Of a DNA stretch of 64,000 nt, positions 39,959 to 51,861 are shown piece after piece (the first letter of the stretch is position 1; every line of letters starts with the position of its first letter). This stretch comes from Thiotrichales bacterium (GTDB lineage Bacteria; Pseudomonadota; Gammaproteobacteria; Thiomicrospirales; Thiomicrospiraceae), in contig JAFGXP010000018.1 of assembly GCA_016936535.1 (NCBI GenBank), positions 1 through 64,000 on the forward strand, written 5' to 3'. The position numbers and the translations under genes were made by a program. Below the pieces are notes generated by a model. It was not told the origin of the DNA and searched no databases. It saw only the letters and a list, made by a program, of their open reading frames with translations.

Positions 39959-41287
39959 GTGAAGCTTTCAGTATTTGGGACTGACGGGATTAGAGGTACC
40001 GTTGGACAGGGGATGATTAGTCCTGATCGAGTGTTACAGCTTGGATGGGCGGTTGGTACGGTGCTTATCCGTAATGGTGGCAAATCCGTGATGATTGGCA
40101 AAGATACTCGCATTTCCGGTTATATGTTTGAATCGGCATTAGAAGCGGGGTTGATTGCAGCGGGTGTTGATGTCTCTTTAGTGGGGCCCATGCCAACACC
40201 AGCCATCGCCTATCTCACGCAAACCTTTAGTTGCGATATGGGCATTGTGATTAGTGCATCCCATAATCCGCACGAAGATAATGGCATCAAATTCTTCAAT
40301 GCAGAAGGCAAAAAGATTTCGGATGCGATGCAGCAAGAAATTGAATCGCTTTTGCATTTACCGATCAGTGTGGTGGGCTCTGAGCAGCTCGGTAAAGCCT
40401 ATCGAATTGAAGATGCGTCGGGGCGTTATATTGAATTTTGTAAAGGAACCTACCGAGCGAAGAAAAAATTAAAAGGTCTGCGCCTGGTTTTAGATTGTGC
40501 GCATGGAGCGACCTATCATATTGCGCCAAATGTGTTCCGCGAGCTCGGTGCGGAAGTGTTCACATTGGGCACTGCTCCGAACGGTATGAACATTAATTAT
40601 CAGTGTGGTGCGACCGACACGAAGGCGCTGATGGAGGCTGTCGAAAATCATCGTGCTGATTTAGGGATTGCTTTTGATGGGGATGGTGATCGCGTCATGA
40701 TGGTTGATGCCTTGGGGCGCCTTGTAGATGGCGATGTCATTCTTTACATCTTAGCAACCATGACCGGAAAGCCAATTAAGGGCGTGGTTGGTACAGTGAT
40801 GACCAATTTAGGGTTGGAGTTGGCACTGCTCGAACGAGGTATTGAGTTTGTCCGCACAGCAGTAGGGGATCGTTTTGTTATGGAAGCGTTGGTCGAAAAA
40901 GGTTGGTTTTATGGCTCTGAACCCTCTGGCCATGTGCTTTGCCTCAACAAAATAGGCACGGGTGATGGCATTGTCGCAGCCTTGCAAGTTTTGGCCGCAT
41001 TGGTCTCTCAGCAACGTCAATTAGCTGATGTACGCGATCAATTACCGATTTTTCCACAAATATTACGTAATGTAACTATTGCGCAACCGGCCAAGGTTGA
41101 AGATAATGCCGCCCTGCAACACGCTATCGCACAAGCTCAGGTGGAATTGGCTGAAAATGGGCGAATTTTGATTCGTGCATCCGGAACTGAGCCGAAAATT
41201 CGCGTGATGGTTGAAGGTCGAGATGCGATGCAGGTGAAAAAAATTGCTGACGATTTAGAAAAGGTTGTCAGATCAGAATTTTCATAA
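39959..41287 (+). CDS. glmM: Phosphoglucosamine mutase
   Basis: KLSVFGTDGIRGTVGQGMISPD; GIVISASHNPHEDNGIKFF; GTG at 39959 after GAGGAG preferred over 39932. Confidence 0.95.
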   Translation: MKLSVFGTDGIRGTVGQGMISPDRVLQLGWAVGTVLIRNGGKSVMIGKDTRISGYMFESALEAGLIAAGVDVSLVGPMPTPAIAYLTQTFSCDMGIVISASHNPHEDNGIKFFNAEGKKISDAMQQEIESLLHLPISVVGSEQLGKAYRIEDASGRYIEFCKGTYRAKKKLKGLRLVLDCAHGATYHIAPNVFRELGAEVFTLGTAPNGMNINYQCGATDTKALMEAVENHRADLGIAFDGDGDRVMMVDALGRLVDGDVILYILATMTGKPIKGVVGTVMTNLGLELALLERGIEFVRTAVGDRFVMEALVEKGWFYGSEPSGHVLCLNKIGTGDGIVAALQVLAALVSQQRQLADVRDQLPIFPQILRNVTIAQPAKVEDNAALQHAIAQAQVELAENGRILIRASGTEPKIRVMVEGRDAMQVKKIADDLEKVVRSEFS

Positions 41288-41355
41288 AATTGCAATATTG
41301 TTTTTATGTAAATAAACCGCTAATATTGTCGGACTTTTGTGTTGGAGATTAGTAG

Positions 41356-42114
41356 ATGAGAAAACCTTTTGTTGCCGGAAACTGGAAAATGCACGGTTCA
41401 AAGGCCTCTATCGAGGGTCTCATGGCGGGTTTAAATGCGCAAGCGAGCGCATTGAAAAATGTTGATGTCGCCGTTTGTCCGCCGGCAATTTACATGGATT
41501 ACGTCAAAACACTTTTGAATTCGCCCAAGATTGCATTGGGTGCGCAGAATATGGCACAAGAAGCGACGCAGGGTGCTTTTACCGGTGAAACCTCGGCGGC
41601 GATGTTGCAAGATTTTGGTTGCCGTTATGTCATCCTAGGTCACTCTGAACGTCGTGCACTGTTTGGTGAAACAGACGAGGAAATTGCGGCTAAAGTCTCG
41701 GTTGCATTGCAAATGGGGCTAACCCCAATTTTGTGTGTGGGCGAGACGCTGGAGCAGCGTGAATCCGGAGTGACAGAGAAGGTGATTGCAGCGCAGCTGG
41801 ATGCGGTCATTGCCTTAACTGGTGTGGATGCTTTTACCCAAATTGTAATTGCGTATGAACCGGTCTGGGCAATTGGCACTGGAAAAACGGCTTCTCCCGC
41901 TCAAGCACAAGCCGTTCATGCGTTTATTCGTGATAAACTGGCGCGCCTGAATCGCAGTGTTGCAGAGAAGGTAATTATTCAATATGGCGGTAGCGTAAAG
42001 CCGGATAATGCCGCAGAGCTATTTGCTCAAGCTGATATTGATGGTGGCTTGATTGGTGGCGCCTCATTGAATGCGGACGATTTTATGGCGATTTGCCAAG
42101 CTGCGAGTGCATAA
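41356..42114 (+). CDS. tpiA: Triosephosphate isomerase
   Basis: [41 protein letters not shown]. Confidence 0.97.
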   Translation: MRKPFVAGNWKMHGSKASIEGLMAGLNAQASALKNVDVAVCPPAIYMDYVKTLLNSPKIALGAQNMAQEATQGAFTGETSAAMLQDFGCRYVILGHSERRALFGETDEEIAAKVSVALQMGLTPILCVGETLEQRESGVTEKVIAAQLDAVIALTGVDAFTQIVIAYEPVWAIGTGKTASPAQAQAVHAFIRDKLARLNRSVAEKVIIQYGGSVKPDNAAELFAQADIDGGLIGGASLNADDFMAICQAASA

Positions 42115-42434
42115 TGTTTACAACGATTTTAACAATTCATATTATTATTGCCTTCTTGCTGATTGTGTTGGTTTTAATGCAACACGGCAAGGGCGCGGAT
42201 GCCGGTGCGAACTTTGGTGGCAGCTCCTCGCAAACCCTGTTTGGGAGCGGTGGATCAGCAACTTTTTTATCACGCCTAACCGCAATTATGGCAACTCTAT
42301 TCTTTATTACCTCTTTAACCTTAGCTTATCTTGCGAGTCAACAAGCCAAAGGGTATCAGAGTGTAGTGAAAGAAGCACCCGTAAATGTTGATGACTCAAG
42401 TCAGCAGAATCAACAACCGGTTGTTCCAAACTGA
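42114..42434 (+). CDS. secG: Preprotein translocase subunit SecG
   Basis: [47 protein letters not shown]. Confidence 0.95.
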   Translation: MFTTILTIHIIIAFLLIVLVLMQHGKGADAGANFGGSSSQTLFGSGGSATFLSRLTAIMATLFFITSLTLAYLASQQAKGYQSVVKEAPVNVDDSSQQNQQPVVPN

Positions 42435-42446
42435 TCTAACAATCCT

Positions 42447-42531
42447 GCCGATGTGGTGAAATTGGTATACACGCTACCTTGAGGTGGTAGTGGCTTAGGC
42501 TGTGCCGGTTCGAGTCCGGCCATCGGCACCA
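42447..42531 (+). tRNA. tRNA-Leu (anticodon GAG), CCA encoded
   Basis: GCCGATG...CATCGGC acceptor stem, anticodon loop CTTGAGG, GGTTCGAGTCC T-arm, ACCA end. Confidence 0.95.
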
Positions 42532-42599
42532 TATTTCTAACGACTGCCGCACTAGTTGCGGCAGTATTATGTATAAAGACTAGATGAGGTTGCACACCA

Positions 42600-42956
42600 A
42601 TGCTAGAAAACTACTTGCCTGTCTTGGTATTTATTGTCTTGGGCATTTTGTTTGGTGCCGGGCCAATATTAGTTGGTTATTTGTTAGGCCCGCAAAGGCC
42701 TGACCCCGAAAAAAATTCACCTTATGAGTGTGGTTTTGAAGCCTTTGAAGATGCGCGTATGAAGTTTGATGTGCGCTTCTATTTGGTGGCGATTCTCTTT
42801 ATTATTTTTGACCTTGAGATTGCGTTTCTATTTCCTTGGGCGATTGTTCTTGAGGAAGTGGGCACTTTTGGATTATTGGCAATGGCGGCGTTTCTCTCGT
42901 TGCTGGTAATCGGTTTCATCTATGAGTGGAAGAAAGGAGCGCTGGAATGGGAGTAG
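42600..42956 (+). CDS. nuoA: NADH-quinone oxidoreductase subunit A
   Basis: [39 protein letters not shown]. Confidence 0.96.
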   Translation: MLENYLPVLVFIVLGILFGAGPILVGYLLGPQRPDPEKNSPYECGFEAFEDARMKFDVRFYLVAILFIIFDLEIAFLFPWAIVLEEVGTFGLLAMAAFLSLLVIGFIYEWKKGALEWE

Positions 42957-43423
42957 AAGGCATTTTGCGCGAAGGGGTTGTCACCACTTCCGCAGATAAA
43001 TTAATCAACTGGGCTCGTACCGGTTCACTTTGGCCAATGACATTTGGTCTTGCCTGCTGTGCAGTTGAAATGATGCACGCTGGGGCATCTCGTTATGACC
43101 TAGATCGTTTTGGTATTATTTTTCGTCCCTCGCCGCGCCAGTCTGATGTGATGGTGGTTGCAGGTACCCTCGTTAACAAAATGGCACCTGCACTGCGTAA
43201 AGTGTATGACCAGATGGCCGAACCGCGTTGGGTAATCTCCATGGGCTCCTGTGCCAATGGGGGTGGCTATTACCATTATTCTTATTCTGTTGTTCGCGGT
43301 TGTGACCGTATTGTCCCCGTTGATGTCTATGTTCCTGGTTGCCCGCCAACCGCCGAAGCGCTTTTGTACGGAATTATCCAGTTACAAAATAAAATAAAGC
43401 GCACCAATACCATCGCCCGTTAA
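42947..43423 (+). CDS. nuoB: NADH-quinone oxidoreductase subunit B
   Basis: [32 protein letters not shown]. Confidence 0.96.
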   Translation: MGVEGILREGVVTTSADKLINWARTGSLWPMTFGLACCAVEMMHAGASRYDLDRFGIIFRPSPRQSDVMVVAGTLVNKMAPALRKVYDQMAEPRWVISMGSCANGGGYYHYSYSVVRGCDRIVPVDVYVPGCPPTAEALLYGIIQLQNKIKRTNTIAR

Positions 43424-43441
43424 GCCTAGGTGGATTGCATC

Positions 43442-44116
43442 ATGAAACAGTCAGTTCTTGACCTCCAAACCCGTGTCCAGCAGATTTTGGGTAATCTGTT
43501 GCGCTCATCGACGATTGCACTCGATGAATTAACTATTGAACTCGCCCCTGAGCAAGCGCTGGCCGCTTTGCAAAAATGTCGGGATGAACTAGGCTTTGAA
43601 CAGCTGGTTGATCTTTGTGGTATTGACTATCTTGACTATGGCAAAGCCAATTGGGAAACGATGCAAGCCGTTAATACCGGTTTTGGTCGCGGAGTTTTCG
43701 ATTTTGCCGAAGAGGATAGCGAAGAAAGCAATTTGCATATGCCACGCCGTTTTGCAGTGGTTTACCATTTGTTATCCATCCAGCATAACGTGCGTCTGCG
43801 GGTTAAGGTTTTTCCAGCGGATACGCAAATGCCGGTGGTAGAAAGTGTGATTTCCGTATGGAGTGTCGCAAACTGGTTTGAGCGTGAAGCCTTTGATTTA
43901 TTTGGCATTCTATTCCAAGGTCATCCAGATTTGCGTCGCATTTTGACCGATTATGGTTTTGTTGGACATCCATTACGCAAGGATTTCCCATTAACGGGGC
44001 ACGTTGAAATGCGTTATGACGCTGAAAAAGCGCGCGTTGTCTATGAGCCGGTCTCGATTGAAAACCGCATCAATGTCCCGCGTGTGATTCGTCACAAAAC
44101 GCCTGCCAAAGCTTAA
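43442..44116 (+). CDS. nuoC: NADH-quinone oxidoreductase subunit C
   Basis: [42 protein letters not shown]. Confidence 0.95.
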   Translation: MKQSVLDLQTRVQQILGNLLRSSTIALDELTIELAPEQALAALQKCRDELGFEQLVDLCGIDYLDYGKANWETMQAVNTGFGRGVFDFAEEDSEESNLHMPRRFAVVYHLLSIQHNVRLRVKVFPADTQMPVVESVISVWSVANWFEREAFDLFGILFQGHPDLRRILTDYGFVGHPLRKDFPLTGHVEMRYDAEKARVVYEPVSIENRINVPRVIRHKTPAKA

Positions 44117-44128
44117 TAGGACGCTGTT

Positions 44129-45382
44129 ATGCCAGAAATTCGTAACTATACCCTCAATTTTGGTCCTCAACACCCGTCTGCGCACGGGGTTTTGCGTTTG
44201 GTTCTTGAGCTGGATGGCGAAACGGTTGTGCGCTCCGACCCGCACATTGGTCTGCTTCACCGTGGCACAGAAAAATTAGCGGAGTTTAAACCTTATAATC
44301 AATCCATCGGCTATATGGATCGCCTAGATTACGTTTCGATGATGGCCAACGAACACGGTTACGTGATGGCAATTGAAAAGATGTTAGGGGTTCAGGTGCC
44401 TGAGCGGGCTCAGTATATTCGAGTGATGTTTGATGAAATCACTCGTGTGCTCAATCACCTGATGTGGTTGGGTGCCCACGCTTTGGATATCGGGGCGATG
44501 ACGGTCTTTTTATATGCCTTCCGCGAACGCGAAGATTTGATGGATTGTTATGAAGCCGTTTCGGGTGCGCGAATGCACGCAACCTATTACCGTCCAGGTG
44601 GGGTTTATCGTGATTTGCCTGATACCATGGCTAAATATAAAGAATCACAGTGGCACTCTGGTAAAAAACTTGATCAGTTAAACGAAACTCGTGAAGGTTC
44701 CTTATTGGAATTTATTCAAGCCTTTACGGAGCGTTTTCCGGGCTACATCGATGAGTACGAAACGCTATTGACCGATAATCGTATTTGGAAGCAGCGTACC
44801 GTTGATATTGGTATTGTGTCCCCAGAGCGTGCTCTGCAGTTAGGCTTTAGTGGTCCGATGCTGCGCGGTTCTGGGATTGCGTGGGACTTGCGTAAAAAGC
44901 AACCTTATGAAGTTTACGACCGAATGGACTTTGACATCCCAGTCGGCAAAACCGGTGATTGTTATGATCGCTATCTGGTTCGTGTGGCAGAAATGCGCGA
45001 ATCAAACAAAATAATTAAGCAGTGCGTGGCTTGGCTTAAAGCCAATCCAGGACCCGTGATGAGTTCAGATCACAAGGTGGCTCCGCCGTCACGTGAAGAA
45101 GCAAAATCCAATATGGAGGCGCTGATTCATCACTTTAAACTGTTTACCGAAGGTTACTGTATACCCGCGTCCGAGGCTTATGCCGCAGTGGAGCATCCTA
45201 AGGGTGAGTTCGGCATTTACCTGGTATCCGATGGTGCGAACAAGCCCTACCGCATGAAAGTGCGCGCCCCCGGTTTTCCCCATCTGGCCTCTTTAGACGA
45301 GATGGTCAAAGGGCATATGATTGCTGACGTGGTATCGATTATCGGTACACAAGATATTGTATTTGGAGAAATCGATCGATGA
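44129..45382 (+). CDS. nuoD: NADH-quinone oxidoreductase subunit D
   Basis: [22 protein letters not shown]. Confidence 0.97.
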   Translation: MPEIRNYTLNFGPQHPSAHGVLRLVLELDGETVVRSDPHIGLLHRGTEKLAEFKPYNQSIGYMDRLDYVSMMANEHGYVMAIEKMLGVQVPERAQYIRVMFDEITRVLNHLMWLGAHALDIGAMTVFLYAFREREDLMDCYEAVSGARMHATYYRPGGVYRDLPDTMAKYKESQWHSGKKLDQLNETREGSLLEFIQAFTERFPGYIDEYETLLTDNRIWKQRTVDIGIVSPERALQLGFSGPMLRGSGIAWDLRKKQPYEVYDRMDFDIPVGKTGDCYDRYLVRVAEMRESNKIIKQCVAWLKANPGPVMSSDHKVAPPSREEAKSNMEALIHHFKLFTEGYCIPASEAYAAVEHPKGEFGIYLVSDGANKPYRMKVRAPGFPHLASLDEMVKGHMIADVVSIIGTQDIVFGEIDR

Positions 45383-45870
45383 GCACCAAAACAAACCTGA
45401 TTCAAGGTGACGTTCAAAAACGCATCGATACGTGGATTGCGACTTACCCCGCGGATCAACGTCAATCGGCAACCATGCCTGCCTTGCGTATTGTGCAAGA
45501 AGCGAACGGCGGCCATCTTACAACCGAGCTGATGAATGAAATTGCCGACTACCTGGGTGTTGCGCCGATTTCGGTTTACGAAGTTGCAACATTTTATGGT
45601 AACTACAACCACCAACCTGTTGGTAAGTATCAGATTAACTGGTGCAACTCGGTCTCATGTTTTTTACGAGGTGGCGAGGCGCTGCGTGAAAAAATGGAAC
45701 AAAAACTTGGGGTCAAGTCCGGTGAAGTGACTGCCGATGGTAAGTTTTCGATTAAAAAAGTCGAATGCTTGGGTGCCTGCGGCGGTGCGCCCATGTGCAA
45801 AATCGATAAGACATATTATGAAAATCTAGACGAGACGAGCTTGTTTAGAATTCTTGACGAGTTGGAGTAG
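45379..45870 (+). CDS. nuoE: NADH-quinone oxidoreductase subunit E
   Basis: [39 protein letters not shown]. Confidence 0.95.
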   Translation: MSTKTNLIQGDVQKRIDTWIATYPADQRQSATMPALRIVQEANGGHLTTELMNEIADYLGVAPISVYEVATFYGNYNHQPVGKYQINWCNSVSCFLRGGEALREKMEQKLGVKSGEVTADGKFSIKKVECLGACGGAPMCKIDKTYYENLDETSLFRILDELE

Positions 45871-45874
45871 GTCG

Positions 45875-47155
45875 ATGGTTCATCAAAATGAAAACTGTTT
45901 TCGCCTCAACCATTTAGCGCGTTCTTATGATATCGACGTTTATATGGCCAACGGCGGTTATGAAGTATGGAAAAAGGTCTTGGCGGGAGAGCTAGAACCC
46001 GCTGAAATTATTGCGGAAGTAAAAGCCTCTGGAATTCGCGGTCGCGGCGGCGCAGGTTTTCCGACAGGTTTGAAATGGAGCTTTATGAATCGTAATGCTC
46101 CAGGTCAAAAGTATATTGTCTGTAATTCAGACGAGGGCGAGCCTGGGACTTTTAAAGATCGCGACATTCACCGCTATAACCCGCACGCCCTGGTTGAAGG
46201 GATGATGATTGCCGGTTACGTCATTGGGGCTTCTCAAGGTTATAACTACATTCGAGGTGAGTTTTGGGAGCCGTATCAAACCTTTAAGAATGCGATTAAC
46301 CAGGCGCGAGAAGCAGGGTTACTCGGCAAAAACATTTTGGGTTCCGGCTGGGATTTTGATTTGCATGTTCATCTTGGTGCCGGGGCTTATATTTGCGGCG
46401 AAGAAACGGCCCTGTTGGAATCCATTGAAGGAAAAAAGGGACAGCCGCGCTTTAAGCCACCTTTCCCTGCCAGCTACGGTTTATATGGTCGCCCAACCAC
46501 AATCAATAATACGGAGACACTGGCCTCCATTCCGATGATTTTGGCCAAAGGTGGCAAGTGGTTTAACGATCTTGGCGTGAAAAATGCCGGTGGTACCAAG
46601 CTTTACTCCGTTTCTGGTCATGTGAATAATCCCGGCAACTTTGAAGTACGCATGGGAACGCCTTTCAAAGATTTGTTGGAATTGGCCGGTGGTGTTTGGC
46701 AAGGCCGCAAACTGAAGTGTGTCATTCCCGGCGGTGCTTCCACGGCGTTTATTCCTGCTGAAAAAGCGCTGGAAATGAACATGGACTACGATTCGATTGC
46801 CGGTGCGGGTTCGTTTCTGGGCGCAGGTTCAATGATTGTCATGGATGAAACCACCGACATCGTTAAGGTGTGCAAAAACTTATCGCATTTTTATTGGGAT
46901 GAGTCTTGTGGTCAATGCACGCCGTGTCGTGAAGGTACGGGTTGGCTGTATCGCGTTTTGACTCGAATTGTCGATGGCAAAGGACGTCCTGAAGATATTA
47001 CGGCTCTGAAGGAAGTTTCCGGCAAAATCATGGGCAATGTAATTTGTGGTTTGGGAGATGCCTCCACCATTGCTTTAACCAGTGCGGTTAAGTTGTATGA
47101 GCATGAATTTAGACATTACATTGAACACGGTTGCAGTATTTACGATCGAGTGTAA
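45875..47155 (+). CDS. nuoF: NADH-quinone oxidoreductase subunit F
   Basis: [31 protein letters not shown]. Confidence 0.96.
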   Translation: MVHQNENCFRLNHLARSYDIDVYMANGGYEVWKKVLAGELEPAEIIAEVKASGIRGRGGAGFPTGLKWSFMNRNAPGQKYIVCNSDEGEPGTFKDRDIHRYNPHALVEGMMIAGYVIGASQGYNYIRGEFWEPYQTFKNAINQAREAGLLGKNILGSGWDFDLHVHLGAGAYICGEETALLESIEGKKGQPRFKPPFPASYGLYGRPTTINNTETLASIPMILAKGGKWFNDLGVKNAGGTKLYSVSGHVNNPGNFEVRMGTPFKDLLELAGGVWQGRKLKCVIPGGASTAFIPAEKALEMNMDYDSIAGAGSFLGAGSMIVMDETTDIVKVCKNLSHFYWDESCGQCTPCREGTGWLYRVLTRIVDGKGRPEDITALKEVSGKIMGNVICGLGDASTIALTSAVKLYEHEFRHYIEHGCSIYDRV

Positions 47156-47209
47156 TCGACTACGGCTCTTCGGGCGCAGTCGCGCCAATCAAATTTAGGT
47201 TAGAAAACT

Positions 47210-49321
47210 ATGGTAAAAGTTGAAATCAACGGACAAGTGATCGAAGCGCGAGAAGGAGACATGCTGATTGATGTCGCCGACAATGCCGCTATTCCGATTC
47301 CGCGTTTTTGTTACCACAAAAAACTCTCGATTGCTGCTAATTGTCGGATGTGTTTGGTCGATGTAGAAGGTGCTTGGAAACCACTGCCAGCGTGTGCAAC
47401 CCCTGTGACCGATGGCATGGTGGTTCGTACTCATTCACCTAAAGCGATTGCGGCGCAAAAGTCAGTAATGGAATTCTTGTTAATCAATCATCCGTTAGAC
47501 TGCCCCATTTGTGACCAAGGTGGTGAGTGCGAGTTGCAAGATGTGGCCATGGATTATGGTGATGATGTTTCGCGCTTCAGCGAAGCAAAGCGTGTTGTCG
47601 GAGATAAAAATGCCGGACCGCTCATCAGCACGGATATGACGCGTTGCATCCATTGCACTCGCTGTGTTCGCTTTGGACAAGAAATTGCCGGGATGATGGA
47701 GTTGGGCGCAACGGGCCGTTCAGAATGGATGGAAATTGGTACCTATGTTGAAAAGGCAATTGTGTCCGAAGTCTCGGGCAATATGATTGACCTTTGTCCA
47801 GTAGGTGCGCTCACTTCAAAGCCATTCCGTTATAAGACACGTACCTGGGAGTTAAAAGCACACAAGGCGATTGCCGGGCATGATTCGATTGGTTCAAACA
47901 TTCAAATTCATACTAAAAATGGCAAAGTCATGCGGGTGGTTCCGAGCGAAAATGAAGCGATTAACGAAGTGTGGCTCTCTGACCGCGATCGCTTTGCCTA
48001 TGAAGCAATTCATGCCGAAAGCCGTTTGACTCAACCCATGATTAAGCAAAACGGTGTTTGGAAAACCACTGATTGGGAAACGGCTTTGGCTTTTGCTGCA
48101 CAAGCGATGGCATCACCTGAATCTGACGCATCGCAAACCGGTGTCTTGGTCTCGGCAAATGCAACGCTTGAGGAATTGCATTTGTTACAGAAGTTGTCGC
48201 GAGGAATGGGCGTCGAAAACATTGACTACCGTACGCGTCAGCAAGATTTTCGCATGGATTCAACCGGTTTCCATACGCCAGGATTGGCCTTGCCGCTTGC
48301 GGACACTGAGAAATTGCAATCGACTTTATTAATTGGCTCTTATCTTCGTAAAGAGCTTCCTTTGCTAAATCTACGTTTGCGCAAATCAACCTTGCGTGGG
48401 GGTAAGGTTTTTGCCTTGAATCCTCAGTCTTATAAGTTTAACTACGCTTTAGCGGATTTAAGCGATGCAAAGGGGATGGTCGCGAACTTGGCGTCTTTGG
48501 CGAAAGTAGCTGCCCAGAGTAAAAACGATACAGATCCGATTTTTGACGAAATTAAGACCTATCCTGAGCATGAAGCCGTGGTAAGTGCCCTGCAAAATGC
48601 ACCAAAGTCTGCCATTATGCTCGGACAAATTGCACAACATCATCCCGACTATGCCCTGTTGTGTAAGCTTGCTGCCAGTTTGGCCAAGAATACCGATTCC
48701 AGTTTGAGTCTTTTGCCGATTCAAGCCAATGAAGTGGGTGCCCATTTGGCGCAGTGCTTACCTTTGAAGGGTAAGAATGCCGCTGAAATGTTAGCTCAGC
48801 CTCTCAAGCGCTACCTGCTTTGGCAGTTAGAAACGGCGGATTTTGCAAATCCAGAACAGGCCACGGCCGCTTTTAAAGCAGCGGACTTTGTGGTTTGTAT
48901 GAGTTTATTTGATAGCCCTGAACAGCGCGAATACGCGGATGTACTGCTGCCGATTGCGTCCTATGCCGAAACAGCCGGTACTTTTGTCAATCTTAATGCG
49001 AATAAACAATCCTTTAAGATGGCTGCAGAGCCGGTTGGTGAGGCAAAAGCCGGTTGGAAGGTGTTGCGTGTGCTCGGTAACATGTTGAATCTTTCTGGGT
49101 TTGAGTACACGCACAGTAATGAGGTACTGCGTGAGGTGATGGATTCTCGCAGTGTGACCTTGGCACTAGCAAAACTGGATCTGGCGATGCATATCGACAA
49201 CCGTGATGCTCAAGCCAGTTTGGTTGCCCCTTATCAAATGGATTCGTTAGTACGTCGAGCACCGTCTCTGCAAAAAACACCGGATGCCAATGTTGCGACT
49301 ATGGTTGGAGGCCAAGATTAA
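47210..49321 (+). CDS. nuoG: NADH-quinone oxidoreductase subunit G
   Basis: [55 protein letters not shown]. Confidence 0.96.
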   Translation: MVKVEINGQVIEAREGDMLIDVADNAAIPIPRFCYHKKLSIAANCRMCLVDVEGAWKPLPACATPVTDGMVVRTHSPKAIAAQKSVMEFLLINHPLDCPICDQGGECELQDVAMDYGDDVSRFSEAKRVVGDKNAGPLISTDMTRCIHCTRCVRFGQEIAGMMELGATGRSEWMEIGTYVEKAIVSEVSGNMIDLCPVGALTSKPFRYKTRTWELKAHKAIAGHDSIGSNIQIHTKNGKVMRVVPSENEAINEVWLSDRDRFAYEAIHAESRLTQPMIKQNGVWKTTDWETALAFAAQAMASPESDASQTGVLVSANATLEELHLLQKLSRGMGVENIDYRTRQQDFRMDSTGFHTPGLALPLADTEKLQSTLLIGSYLRKELPLLNLRLRKSTLRGGKVFALNPQSYKFNYALADLSDAKGMVANLASLAKVAAQSKNDTDPIFDEIKTYPEHEAVVSALQNAPKSAIMLGQIAQHHPDYALLCKLAASLAKNTDSSLSLLPIQANEVGAHLAQCLPLKGKNAAEMLAQPLKRYLLWQLETADFANPEQATAAFKAADFVVCMSLFDSPEQREYADVLLPIASYAETAGTFVNLNANKQSFKMAAEPVGEAKAGWKVLRVLGNMLNLSGFEYTHSNEVLREVMDSRSVTLALAKLDLAMHIDNRDAQASLVAPYQMDSLVRRAPSLQKTPDANVATMVGGQD

Positions 49322-50382
49322 TGTTTGACGCGATCCAAGCTTTTTTATCTGGCTTTCTGTACGACTGGTTGGCCATCACCTTAACCCTGTTGTTGCAAGC
49401 AATTGCCGTTATTCTGCCGATTATGTTGGTGGTCGCGTGGTTGACTTACGCTGAACGTAAAGTGATCGGCTATATGCAAGTGCGAATGGGGCCGAACCGG
49501 GTTGGACCGATTGGGCTTCTTCAGCCGATTGCCGATGCGCTAAAGCTGATGACCAAAGAGGTTATCTTCCCAGCGCAATCCAATAAATATCTGTTTATTA
49601 TTGCGCCGATTCTTGCCATTGCTCCAGCCGTTGCGGCCTACGCCGTAATACCATTTAGTGAAGGGGTTGTTGTCACCGACATCAATGCCGGGGTTTTGTA
49701 TGTTTTGGCCGTTTCTTCTATTTTGGTCTATGGCACGATTGTCGCGGGGTGGGCCTCCAACTCTAAATACGCTTTTTTAGGCGCATTGCGTGGTTCAGCG
49801 CAGAAGATTTCTTATGAAATTGCGATGGGCTTTGCGTTGGTAACGGTGTTGATGATTGCAGGTACCATGAATCTCACCGAGATTGTGCAAGGTCAGCAGG
49901 GCGGTATTTGGAACTGGTATTTACTGCCTCTTTTGCCTATGTTTTTTGTTTACTTTATTTCCGGTTTGGCGGAAACCAACCGCACACCGTTTGACGTGAT
50001 TGAAGGCGAGGCGGAAATCGTTGCCGGCTTCCATGTGGATTACTCGGGTATGACATTCGGGGTCTTCATGTTGGCGGAATACGCCATGATGATTCTGATT
50101 TCATTTATGACGGCCATTATGTTCCTTGGTGGCTGGCTCTCGCCGTTTGAAGGGATTCCTTTATTGGAAACGCTTTTTGCCTGGGTGCCGCAATTAGCAT
50201 GGTTGTCGATTAAGGTCGCTTTCTTACTGTTTGTGTTCTTATGGCTTCGCGCCACTTTCCCGCGCTATCGTTATGATCAGTTGATGCGTTTGGGTTGGAA
50301 AGTGCTGATTCCATTAACCATTGTTTGGGTCTTTGTTGTTGGCGCAATGAAGTACTTTGATTTTGGTCCATGGTTTAACTAA
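49321..50382 (+). CDS. nuoH: NADH-quinone oxidoreductase subunit H
   Basis: [34 protein letters not shown]. Confidence 0.97.
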   Translation: MFDAIQAFLSGFLYDWLAITLTLLLQAIAVILPIMLVVAWLTYAERKVIGYMQVRMGPNRVGPIGLLQPIADALKLMTKEVIFPAQSNKYLFIIAPILAIAPAVAAYAVIPFSEGVVVTDINAGVLYVLAVSSILVYGTIVAGWASNSKYAFLGALRGSAQKISYEIAMGFALVTVLMIAGTMNLTEIVQGQQGGIWNWYLLPLLPMFFVYFISGLAETNRTPFDVIEGEAEIVAGFHVDYSGMTFGVFMLAEYAMMILISFMTAIMFLGGWLSPFEGIPLLETLFAWVPQLAWLSIKVAFLLFVFLWLRATFPRYRYDQLMRLGWKVLIPLTIVWVFVVGAMKYFDFGPWFN

Positions 50383-50393
50383 TAGAGGCTGAC

Positions 50394-50885
50394 ATGGGTG
50401 AATTTCTAAAACATCAAATTAAGACTTGGGGTCTAACTGAGTTATTCAAGGGTTTATCTGTTACTGGTAAGTACTTGTTTAAAAAGAAAATTACGGTGCG
50501 TTATCCTGAAGAGAAAACCCCGTTGTCGCCGCGTTTTCGTGGTCACCATGCGTTGCGTCGTTATGAAAATGGCGAAGAGCGTTGTATTGCCTGCAAATTG
50601 TGTGAGGCGGTTTGTCCGGCCAATGCGATTACGATCGAATCCGAAGAGCGTGCGGATGGTACTCGTCGAACGACGCAATATGATATTGATATGTTTAAGT
50701 GTATTTATTGCGGTTTTTGTGAAGAGGCGTGCCCAGTTGATGCCATTGTTGAAACCCGTGTGTTTGAATACGAATTTCATGAACGCGGTCCTCACATTCG
50801 TACTAAAGAAGATTTACTCGCCTTCGGTGATCAGCATGAAGCACAGATTGCTGCTGATCGTGCTGCCGATGCCAAATACCGTTAA
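50394..50885 (+). CDS. nuoI: NADH-quinone oxidoreductase subunit I
   Basis: [16 protein letters not shown] and [16 protein letters not shown]. Confidence 0.97.
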   Translation: MGEFLKHQIKTWGLTELFKGLSVTGKYLFKKKITVRYPEEKTPLSPRFRGHHALRRYENGEERCIACKLCEAVCPANAITIESEERADGTRRTTQYDIDMFKCIYCGFCEEACPVDAIVETRVFEYEFHERGPHIRTKEDLLAFGDQHEAQIAADRAADAKYR

Positions 50886-50908
50886 TCCCAGAAGACTGAG
50901 TTCGTGCT

Positions 50909-51553
50909 ATGAGTTTTGAACAATTTATTTTTTACTTGCTAGCAGCAATCGCGTCCCTCTCCGGATTGTTGATGATTACTGTTAAAAATCCGGTTAAAGC
51001 GGCCTTGTGGTTGGTTTTAGCCTTTATCTCAACCGCAGGGCTTTGGATTATGGCGCAAGCCGAGTTCCTTGGTTTGGTGTTGATTCTGGTATATGTCGGT
51101 GCGGTGATGGTTTTGTTCCTATTCGTGGTGATGATGTTGGACATCAATATGGCGATTTTAAAGGAAGGTTTTACCCGCTATCTACCAATCGGCGCTTTGG
51201 CAGCAATTGCCATTTTTGCCTTGATGTATTTGGTACTGGGACCAAATCATTTTGGTTTGGATAAGGTGGCTGCGCCTGTATCGCAGGCAGCGGATTACAG
51301 CAATACCAAAGCAATTGCCATTCCTCTCTATACCGAACACGTTTATGCCTTTATTTTGGCAGCAGTTTTATTGTTGGTGGGTATTGTGGCCGCAATTGCC
51401 TTGACACTGCGTCGTCGTCCAAACGGAACGGTTTTGTATCAGGATATTGATAAACAAAACCGAACTTTGGCCAAAGATCGTTTTGTGATGGTGAAAATGG
51501 ATGCAGTGGTTGAAAAGCCCCCTGTGATCACTGAGGGAGAGGAGAAAAAATGA
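50909..51553 (+). CDS. nuoJ: NADH-quinone oxidoreductase subunit J
   Basis: [51 protein letters not shown]. Confidence 0.95.
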   Translation: MSFEQFIFYLLAAIASLSGLLMITVKNPVKAALWLVLAFISTAGLWIMAQAEFLGLVLILVYVGAVMVLFLFVVMMLDINMAILKEGFTRYLPIGALAAIAIFALMYLVLGPNHFGLDKVAAPVSQAADYSNTKAIAIPLYTEHVYAFILAAVLLLVGIVAAIALTLRRRPNGTVLYQDIDKQNRTLAKDRFVMVKMDAVVEKPPVITEGEEKK

Positions 51554-51855
51554 TTGCGCTTTCAGACTACCTTTTATTTGGTGCCGTGCTTTTTATGATC
51601 AGCATGGCCGGTATTTTCCTTAACCGTAAAAACGTTATTGTTCTGTTGATGTCGATTGAATTGTTGTTGTTGGCGGTGAACACCAATTTGGTGGCGTTCT
51701 CGCACTATTTGAACGATGTAACAGGGCAGATTTTTGTATTTTTCATTCTTACCGTTGCGGCTGCAGAAGCGGCAATTGGTCTGGCGATTATTGTGTTGGT
51801 CTTCCGGAATCGGAAAAGTATCAATGTCGATGATCTGGGTTCACTGAAGGGGTAA
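51550..51855 (+). CDS. nuoK: NADH-quinone oxidoreductase subunit K
   Basis: [27 protein letters not shown]. Confidence 0.96.
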   Translation: MIALSDYLLFGAVLFMISMAGIFLNRKNVIVLLMSIELLLLAVNTNLVAFSHYLNDVTGQIFVFFILTVAAAEAAIGLAIIVLVFRNRKSINVDDLGSLKG

Positions 51856-51861
51856 GGCAGA

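Noticed and set aside
47173-47186. GGCGC-agtc-GCGCC hairpin between nuoF and nuoG
   Set aside because: Short, no T-tract, within a continuous nuo operon; likely incidental.
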